From JBBCJR01 sp037190805 (lineage in GTDB: Bacteria > Pseudomonadota > Alphaproteobacteria > Sphingomonadales > Sphingomonadaceae): a DNA stretch of 64,000 nt. Location of the stretch: the NCBI GenBank assembly GCA_037190805.1, contig JBBCJR010000021.1, forward strand, positions 1-64,000, given 5' to 3'. Below the pieces are notes generated by a model. The model saw only the letters and a program-made list of their open reading frames with translations, was not told where the DNA came from and ran no database searches. This document shows positions 58,398 to 64,000 of this stretch, one piece after another. Numbering within the stretch: position 1 is the first letter of the stretch; each line of letters opens with the position of its first letter. The position numbers and the translations under genes were made by a program.

Positions 58398-58596
58398 CGG
58401 ATCGAGGATCGGTATCCCCGCCCAGCAAGTTGAGGACAGCGACCTGAGCCCAGGTATCAGGGAGGCGCTCGCTGCGATCGGCTAATAGGGTGCGGATATC
58501 GGACGCACGCCGGCGATGCTCATCTGCATTCCGAAGCGTTGCGACGGCGATCTGTGGCAGGGCGGCCTGCTGGTGATGGAAAACCACGGGCGACAT
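58351..58596 (-). CDS. Small hypothetical protein (81 aa)
   Basis: An 81-residue protein (starts MSPVVFHHQQ) with a helical core TLRNADEHRRRASDIRTLLADR. A good CAGGAG site lies seven bases before the ATG at 58596. It overlaps the start of the spermidine-synthase-like gene by 47 bp, so the two may be coupled. No family recognised. Confidence 0.5.
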   Translation of the reverse strand: MSPVVFHHQQAALPQIAVATLRNADEHRRRASDIRTLLADRSERLPDTWAQVAVLNLLGGDTDPRSDAAKLDHYGFNRGNR

Positions 58597-58656
58597 TATG
58601 GGGCTCCTGCTGATTTGAAGGTGCCGGCGGATCTGAAAATCCACCGAACCGCATCC

Positions 58657-58749
58657 TCAATCAGCTTTCAGGGTCACCGCCGAGATTTTGCCGCGCCGGT
58701 CAATTTCAAACTCGTACGAGATACGCTGATCCTTATCAAGCACTGCGGC
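58657..58749 (-). pseudogene. C-terminal fragment of a cold shock protein gene
   Basis: The last 30 or so residues of a minus-strand frame read LDKDQRISYEFEIDRRGKIS then AVTLKAD. This aligns closely with the C-terminus of the CspA-type protein at 56671 (LQKDQRLSYEVETDRRGKES, AVNLQAV). No RNP1 or RNP2 sequence was found upstream in any minus-strand frame, so the DNA-binding half is gone. Confidence 0.62.
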
Positions 58750-59121
58750 AACAGCCAGCATCTTGGCTGGACGGCCGAGGGTGTTTGGCACTTCGATTTC
58801 AGAGGCGTCGGGAGAAGGATAACAGGATGGGTGAATCTGCTTCCCACGCATATGGGCTCGCTGCAATTTCGCTAAAGACGATGGACCCGGAGATGCAGGC
58901 TTAAATCACGGCGAGGGATGTCGGAAGCGAGGGCGTGGCGCCAGAGAACGAGAGGCCCACGTCGTTCGAAGCGCGGTCCCAACTCTACGATGTCTGAACG
59001 TTTCCGTAATGACCTGGTTGGTCGGAGTAGGCGCCCTTCTCAGCTTCCCGGCAGGTTTTCGGCCGCTGGCAATGCCCTGCTGGCCAGGCGTGCCAAAGAG
59101 GATTATCGGACACGCATCCCT

Positions 59122-60069
59122 ATGACCCAGCCCGCCCGTTCCGTCCGCGTCGCCGCCCTCTACAAGTTCGCGCCGTTCGAGGATTGCGACGCGAAGCAGC
59201 GTGCGCTCGCGGCGCTCTGCTCCGCGAACGACATCAAGGGCACACTCCTTATCGCGCACGAGGGCATCAACGGCACGATCGCGGGCAGCGACGCGAGCAT
59301 CGAAGCTGTGCTGGCTCATATCCGCGCGCTCCCCGGCTGCGGCGATCTCGACGTGAAGACTTCGTGGGCTGACCGCCTACCGTTTCATCGCATGAAGGTC
59401 CGCATCAAGCGGGAGATCGTGACGATGGGCCAGCCGGACATCGACCCGCTCACCGACGCCGGTCATTATGTCGCGCCCGAGGATTGGAACGCCCTGATCG
59501 CCGATCCGGCCACGATCGTGATCGACACGCGCAATGATTATGAAGTCGCTATCGGCACCTTTGCTGGTGCGATCGATCCGGAGACGAAAGCGTTCCGGGA
59601 TTTCCCCGGCTGGTTTCGCGCGCGGCGGGAAGCCCTGATCGGCGAGGACACGCCTCCCAAGATCGCGATGTTCTGCACCGGCGGGATACGCTGTGAGAAA
59701 GCCACTGCCTTCCTCAAGGCCGAGGGCCTCGATCAGGTCTATCACCTCAAGGGCGGCATCCTGAAGTATCTGGAGATGGTGTCGCCCCAGGATAGCCTCT
59801 GGCGCGGCGAGTGCTTCGTCTTCGATCAGCGCGTTGCCGTCACCCATGATCTGGCGCCGGGTTCGCAAGAGCTATGTCATGCATGCCGTCGCCCGGTCGG
59901 CAAGGAGAGCCGTCTGTCGCCGCTCTATACCGCAGGCGTGAGTTGCCCCGCCTGCCATCACGAACGAACGGAAGAGCAACGCGCCGGCTATGCCGAACGC
60001 CATCGCCAGACCTTGCTCGCCGCCCGGCGCGGTGACAGCCATATCGGTCCGATGCCCGCGGGCCAGTGA
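59122..60069 (+). CDS. trhO: tRNA uridine(34) hydroxylase TrhO (rhodanese family)
   Basis: A 315-residue protein that hydroxylates U34 of certain tRNAs to ho5U without prephenate. It has an N-terminal ferredoxin-like domain (VAALYKFAPFEDCDAKQ; HEGINGTIAG), a rhodanese domain with DTRNDYEVAIGTF and the catalytic loop CTGGIRCEK (C185, C191), and a C-terminal zinc-type Cys cluster (CHACRRP, CPACHHE). The ATG at 59122 gives the normal length; longer readings upstream are unsupported. Confidence 0.93.
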   Translation: MTQPARSVRVAALYKFAPFEDCDAKQRALAALCSANDIKGTLLIAHEGINGTIAGSDASIEAVLAHIRALPGCGDLDVKTSWADRLPFHRMKVRIKREIVTMGQPDIDPLTDAGHYVAPEDWNALIADPATIVIDTRNDYEVAIGTFAGAIDPETKAFRDFPGWFRARREALIGEDTPPKIAMFCTGGIRCEKATAFLKAEGLDQVYHLKGGILKYLEMVSPQDSLWRGECFVFDQRVAVTHDLAPGSQELCHACRRPVGKESRLSPLYTAGVSCPACHHERTEEQRAGYAERHRQTLLAARRGDSHIGPMPAGQ

Positions 60070-60189
60070 GCCCGCTGTCGATCCTCTGATCGCTCCACCA
60101 TAAATCCTATGGATCGGCGCAAGAGCTTGGGTTGCCGACAAGCGAGACATCCCAAGTGCTGCACGAGGTCAAATATGCGCCTCTCGAAG

Positions 60190-60420
60190 CGAAGGTGCTT
60201 CCGCCATGTCGTTCCCGCTACGCCGGACGAGAAGGTGGAGGGTACCCCGTCATAGGCATAATCGAGGACAAAGCCGCGGGCCCGATAGTCGGGATTGGAG
60301 CCGTCGAACGTCATGACCGAAACCCTCGCCACCTTCTGTATGGCTTCGCCAATGGTGAAAAGGTTGCGGTCCTCGATCTGGCGGGTGGTTATGACGCTGA
60401 TCGAGATGGGGGCGTTGCAG
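60190..60420 (-). pseudogene. Fragment of a TonB-dependent siderophore receptor gene
   Basis: A minus-strand frame contains ISISVITTRQIEDRNLFTIG, then EAIQKVARVSVMTFDGSNPDYRARGF and DYAYDGVPSTFSSG. This is the plug-domain opening of ferrichrome/FecA-type receptors (typically P-x-S-I-S-V-I-T ... Y-x-x-R-G-F ... D-G-V-P). Signal peptide, remaining plug and barrel are missing, and the flanking frame is unrelated. The rest of the 60070-60697 interval holds nothing else I can support. Confidence 0.65.
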
Positions 60421-60697
60421 GAAGCCCCATATTTTCGCGGGTCGCTAAGCAACGTTGGGCTGGCCATGCAAAATATGAGGCCGCAAGACCGGCGATCAAC
60501 GCTGTGCGATCTGGTTTGATATCGAGGTAGAATATCCGGATCATCCTGGATCAGGAAAGACGGCACAGGAGGGTTCTGTCCGCGCATCGGATGTAAGGAC
60601 TGCGCCAAACGTACCCTTCACCTTTTGCATGACTGGCGATAGGCTTCTGGATCGGCTGCCACCATGATCGAAAGATCCAGCAAGGAGCCTGTGACCG

Positions 60698-61636
60698 ATG
60701 ACCCTATCCCGTCGTAACTTTCTGGGTGCTTACCTTGGCGCAGGTGTCGCCCTGGCGGTGCAGCCCGGTTGGCTGTTCGCTCAAACACCAGGGGCGCAGC
60801 CGCTCATTACCCGACCAATCCCAAAAACCGGCGAGCTTCTCCCTGTCGTCGGCCTCGGGACCAATCGCTACGGCGTGCAGACCGAGGCGGAGATCGCTCC
60901 GCTGCGCGAAGTGATCCGGCTGCTCGTCGAGAATGGCGCCAGCCTCATCGACACGTCACGGGTCTATGGGCGCGGGCAGTCCGAGAAGGTGATCGGTCAG
61001 ATCATTGAGGGGCTGGGCGTGCGGGATCGTGTGTTCATCACGTCCAAGGTCAGGGCAACCAGCCGTGAACAAGCGCTGTCGGAGCTGGAGGCGTCATTCG
61101 CGTCGCTCGGCGTCGACCATGTCCAGGCAATGCTTGTGCAGAGCCTTGGCGGAACGGAATTCGTGCTGCCGGTCTTGCGGGAATGGAAGCAGGCCAAGCG
61201 GATCAAGTATATCGGCGGCAGCACGTCCGATGCCCGGCAATACCCAGAGGTGGAAAGACTGCTCATGAATGAGGATCTGGACATCATCCAGATCGATTAT
61301 TCGGTGGTCAATCGCGGCGCGGCGGTGCGCATCCTGCCGTTGGCGCAGGAGCGGGGGGTCGCGATCCAGATCAACCGACCGCTCAGTGGTCGCGATGGTA
61401 ATGTCATTCCCAAGGTGGCCAGTCGGCCGCTTCCCGACTTCGCCAAGGACATCGGGGCGACAAGCTGGGCCCAGATCTGCCTGAAATACAATCTGTCGCA
61501 CCCGGCGGTGACCGCGGTCATTCCCGGCGTCACCAATCCCCGGCATATCGTGGACAATCTCGGAGCAGGTCGAGGCCCGCTGCCTGATGCCGACATCCGC
61601 CGACGGATCGAACGGATATTCGATGAGTTCGTCTAG
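60698..61636 (+). CDS. Tat-exported aldo/keto reductase family protein
   Basis: A 312-residue protein with a twin-arginine signal (S-R5-R6-N-F-L) and Ala cleavage region near residue 29. The AKR barrel shows LPVVGLGTNRYGV, D85 and Y90 (IDTSRVYGRGQSE) and K117 (ITSKV). The fourth tetrad residue, usually His in a V-H-N/S motif, is Gln148 (MLVQSLGG). Cofactor supply in the periplasm is also a puzzle for an NADPH enzyme, although Tat export can carry bound cofactor. Activity may differ from classical AKRs. Confidence 0.85.
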   Translation: MTLSRRNFLGAYLGAGVALAVQPGWLFAQTPGAQPLITRPIPKTGELLPVVGLGTNRYGVQTEAEIAPLREVIRLLVENGASLIDTSRVYGRGQSEKVIGQIIEGLGVRDRVFITSKVRATSREQALSELEASFASLGVDHVQAMLVQSLGGTEFVLPVLREWKQAKRIKYIGGSTSDARQYPEVERLLMNEDLDIIQIDYSVVNRGAAVRILPLAQERGVAIQINRPLSGRDGNVIPKVASRPLPDFAKDIGATSWAQICLKYNLSHPAVTAVIPGVTNPRHIVDNLGAGRGPLPDADIRRRIERIFDEFV

Positions 61637-61780
61637 GCTGAGACAAAATAGACCCTTACTAGTAAGTATCAAGTCGTAGAAGAGCATTGTCGTAAATTCG
61701 ATCGCTATCTAGGTCCTTTGTGCAGGCGTCTGGTACTGTGGTGGGTGATGAATTTCTCATCGACGAGGTGCGGCGTATCG

Positions 61781-61807
61781 TTGGTACACGATTGATATTA
61801 CTATAAT
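61781..61807 (+). promoter_or_regulatory. Possible promoter in the AT-rich gap before the 61985 gene
   Basis: A perfect -10 TATAAT (61802-61807) has TTGGTA 15 bp upstream (61781-61786), a short spacer. It would start transcripts about 165 bp before the next gene. The 61637-61984 interval is AT-richer than its surroundings and has no supported coding frame. Confidence 0.35.
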
Positions 61808-61984
61808 GGATGCACTCAATTAACTGGCAGAAAAGTGCTGCAGGGATTTTTCGGGCAAGCCGGAGGTGCTGCAGCGTAAATGCACGATATTCCTATGTGC
61901 GATCATCACATATAAGGGGCCGGATGCGCCTTGCCGAATCCACTTGGCCTCCGGGGAGCAATCAACCCAGTGGGGAGCAGGCAT

Positions 61985-63292
61985 ATGACTCGTGCATTCC
62001 GTGTTCCTGGCCTTTGCCTAGGCGTCGCACTTGCCTTTGCGCTGCTGAGCACCGGTGCATCCGCGGTTACGGTGCCGAACGGCCTCAAGGGCCAGGGGAT
62101 GGAGCATTTGTACGGCAGCTATGCGCCGCGCGGTGACTGCTCCGTCGAGCCGCGCATCATGATCGACGATGCCGGCTTCACCTTTCGCGCCAATGGCCGC
62201 ACGGTCGTCCAGCGCACCGTGGAATATGCGGCGAGCTTCATGGGCCAGAGCTATGAAGGTATAGCTATGGTCTTCTTCCCCTTCCCGGCAGGCGAATTCA
62301 ACTTCGGCCCGGTGCTGTTGACAGTAAACCATGACGAGAAGCGCGGCATCATCCGTGTCGAAAGCAATCTGGAGCCCGGTCAGCGCGCAGATCCATTCCA
62401 TGCCGCGTTCACCGGCGCTGCGGTCTTCACGCTCTGCAAGGGCACCGCGCCTGCCGGCACCCCGGAGCCGCCCCGGCCCGAGCAAGCGGTCGTCGTGCCG
62501 GGAACCCCGCTGGAATGGACCAATCTGCCGGCACTCGTGGGCAGATATCCGGGCAACTACAGTCGCGATAATATCGACCTGTTCGACAAGGGCGCGGTGG
62601 CCGCCGCGCTTAAGAGCCGGCTCGGCCCCAAGATGGAGGTGCTCAAGGTCAATCTCCAGACCACGGGGCCGTTGGAGCGGCAGGGCAATCTCTATTTCAT
62701 CAGCGGCAATGCCCCGCACAAGGGTGGAGAGGAACAGGCCTATGTGCTGATCGACCCATCGCGGCGGGTGGTGCAGGTGGGTTTGTGGGAAAAGGGCAGG
62801 CTCACTGTCTATCCACCTGCGAGCGGCGCGCGCATCCCTCCGCCCGTCGACATTGCGAAAATGCTTGCCAACAGCCCGCCCGAAACCGCCGTGCCGTTGC
62901 CCGGCACGCCTTGGGAGGTGGTGCCCGTGCAAGGGCGCGCTCCGATCGCCTATGTGAGTGCCGCCGGTTCGCCTAACATTGAATCGCTCAGCCTCTATTG
63001 CGAGAATGGCCGGCCCTATATGGCACTGCTGCTCAACAAACCGTCGCGCGCGACGGCTCTCACCATGACGTGGAATTTCTCGGGCAGGCTGGTCAACATC
63101 CCCGTACAGCGCGCCAACAACGGCGGCACGCAATGGATCGGTGCGGCCACCGGGACGCCGTTGGTTTCCTTGCTCACGCAGCAGAAAGGCACAGTTATGC
63201 TGCGCCTCAATGGCCAGCTCGAAGGCGAGGCTTCGCTCACCAATTCGACGGCGGTGCTGCGCACGGCGCTGCAATCCTGCGTGAGGCTTTGA
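61985..63292 (+). CDS. Exported protein of unknown function (435 aa)
   Basis: A 435-residue protein with a signal peptide (LGVALAFALLSTGASA, cleavage near residue 27). The mature part has GDCSVEPRIMIDDAGFTFRANGR, a Pro-rich joint near residue 160 (GTPEPPRPEQ), a middle domain (TNLPALVGRYPGNYSRDNIDLFDKGAVAAALKSRLG) and a C-terminal beta domain with two cysteines (SLYCENGRPYMALLLNKP; LQSCVRL). I do not recognise a family; the middle part hints at an inhibitor- or binding-type domain seen in exported proteins. GGGGAG lies seven bases before the ATG at 61985; an in-frame TTG at 61931 is less likely. Confidence 0.82.
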   Translation: MTRAFRVPGLCLGVALAFALLSTGASAVTVPNGLKGQGMEHLYGSYAPRGDCSVEPRIMIDDAGFTFRANGRTVVQRTVEYAASFMGQSYEGIAMVFFPFPAGEFNFGPVLLTVNHDEKRGIIRVESNLEPGQRADPFHAAFTGAAVFTLCKGTAPAGTPEPPRPEQAVVVPGTPLEWTNLPALVGRYPGNYSRDNIDLFDKGAVAAALKSRLGPKMEVLKVNLQTTGPLERQGNLYFISGNAPHKGGEEQAYVLIDPSRRVVQVGLWEKGRLTVYPPASGARIPPPVDIAKMLANSPPETAVPLPGTPWEVVPVQGRAPIAYVSAAGSPNIESLSLYCENGRPYMALLLNKPSRATALTMTWNFSGRLVNIPVQRANNGGTQWIGAATGTPLVSLLTQQKGTVMLRLNGQLEGEASLTNSTAVLRTALQSCVRL

Positions 63293-63425
63293 CATGAAGG
63301 CGATAAGCAAACCCCGCACATTGCCCGCGCTATAAGCCGCCGTTTTGCCAGCGGCTGCATGCCTGAGGTCCGAGCGCGCCCGTTTTCATCTGTCTTTGGC
63401 CTTATGTGGCCGAAAGGAAATGACG

Positions 63426-64000
63426 ATGAGTTTGAAGTGGATGTCCGTTTCCGTGATGGCGATCCTGGCGGCCGCGTTGCCGGCTCTGGCTCAGACGGCC
63501 CGGACACCTCAAACGCCGTCGTTCGCGGAACTGGCGCGTGGCTCCCTGTCCCAGCTGTCGGGCACGCTCACTCTGCCGGGGCTGCAACAGCCGGTGGAAG
63601 TCATCCGCGATGGCTTCGGCGTGCCGCACATCTATGCGCGGAACACGCACGACCTGTTCTTTGCCCAGGGCTTTGTCATTGCTCAAGATCGTCTGTGGCA
63701 AATGGAGATGACGCGTCACGTTACCCAGGGACGGGTCAGCGAACTCATCGGCGAGGCCGGCCTGCCGCATGACCGGCTGGTTCGCACGCTTCGGTTTCGC
63801 GGCCCGTTCGACGATGCGGAGTGGACCAATTATCACCCAGAGGCCCGCTTGATCCTGCAAGCCTATGTCGCGGGGGTGAATGCTTATATCGCGCAGGCTG
63901 GCGACAATCTGCCGGTCGAATTCAAGCTGACTGGCCATCGACCCCAGCCTTGGGCCGTTGAGGAGATTCTGACTCGCGCCCGCGTGTCCGCCGCTGTTGG
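63426..64000 (+). CDS. Penicillin acylase family (Ntn hydrolase) protein, 5' part
   Basis: The frame runs off the window end; about 191 residues are visible. The signal peptide ends near ALPALAQ (residue 23). VEVIRDGFGVPHIYARNTHDLFFAQGFVIAQDRLWQMEMTRHVTQGRVSELIG is interrupted here only by my quoting; it is the conserved alpha-chain opening of penicillin/acyl-homoserine-lactone acylases. The autocatalytic Gly-Ser junction and nucleophile Ser lie beyond 64000. AAAGGA is eight bases before the ATG at 63426; the ATG at 63420 is too near. Substrates may be acyl-homoserine lactones or other amides. Confidence 0.88.
   Translation, partial: MSLKWMSVSVMAILAAALPALAQTARTPQTPSFAELARGSLSQLSGTLTLPGLQQPVEVIRDGFGVPHIYARNTHDLFFAQGFVIAQDRLWQMEMTRHVTQGRVSELIGEAGLPHDRLVRTLRFRGPFDDAEWTNYHPEARLILQAYVAGVNAYIAQAGDNLPVEFKLTGHRPQPWAVEEILTRARVSAAV

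Noticed and set aside
58516..58875. 119-codon plus-strand frame
   Set aside because: Antisense to the csp fragment and to the 81-residue gene, which has a good ribosome site; no motif in the plus frame.
63359..63772. 137-codon plus-strand frame overlapping the acylase start
   Set aside because: It is a shifted reading of the acylase gene; the correct frame has a signal peptide and conserved acylase sequence to the window end.

Overview
The window is GC-rich chromosomal DNA that looks like a Sphingomonas-type alphaproteobacterium (Sphingomonadaceae). This rests on two PEPxxWA-CTERM proteins, TonB-dependent receptors with a FecI/FecR pair, a CpdR-type response regulator, a PhoX-type phosphatase and many 4-bp stop/start overlaps. 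It is an inference from protein family character, not from a marker comparison. Four tRNAs (Val-GAC, Tyr-GTA, Gly-TCC, Trp-CCA) and a rod-like RNA resembling 6S RNA were found by folding the sequence by eye.

Layout. 1-3.4 kb: 6S-like RNA, tRNA-Val, cpdR, then a Tat-exported PhoX-family phosphatase and a PEPxxWA-CTERM protein. 3.4-16.3 kb: a complete type II secretion (T2SS) operon, prepilin peptidase then gspC-D-E-F-G-H-I-J-K-L-M-N, nearly every gene overlapping the next. It ends in two unexpected members: a small lipoprotein and a second GspC-like PDZ protein. 16.4-21.8 kb: a lipoprotein with a Pro-Thr linker and a probable beta-helix, a TonB-dependent receptor and a cupin_8/JmjC-like protein, all reading on from the secretion operon. 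I suggest that T2SS, surface lipoprotein and receptor form one secretion/uptake module. 21.8-28.7 kb: lipoprotein, rlmB, tRNA-Tyr, PEPxxWA-CTERM protein, CAP-domain protein, GABA catabolism (gabD-gabP), tRNA-Gly and an exported RidA-like protein. 28.8-32.5 kb: the conserved tRNA-Trp-secE-nusG-rplK-rplA-rplJ-rplL block, closed by a strong terminator. rpoB does not follow. 32.7-36.6 kb: a FecI-FecR-TonB receptor unit on the minus strand.

36.7-52.0 kb: a LytM-type M23 peptidase and then a large polysaccharide locus: aldolase, inositol-phosphatase-like protein, outer membrane export protein, Wzz-like chain-length protein, GT2 and GT87-like transferases, sugar SDR, acetolactate-synthase-like TPP enzyme, GtrA and a zinc-finger methyltransferase. 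Facing them are rfbG and rfbF, which make CDP-4-keto-6-deoxyglucose, plus a GT39 enzyme. The TPP enzyme beside CDP-sugar genes suggests a two-carbon-branched sugar like yersiniose. 52.0-55.6 kb: RNase H-like protein, rluE, a FAD-dependent oxidoreductase and an OmpA-like protein.

55.6-61.6 kb is an accessory stretch of very small genes and debris: an IS3-type transposase remnant, a DUF2384-like antitoxin candidate, csp plus a TTG-started second infA, several small unknown proteins, a cold-shock gene fragment, trhO, a TonB-receptor plug fragment and a Tat-exported aldo/keto reductase lacking the usual catalytic His. 61.9-64.0 kb: an exported protein I do not recognise and the start of a penicillin-acylase-family hydrolase cut by the window end. 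No CRISPR array, intact insertion sequence, prophage or replication origin was seen.
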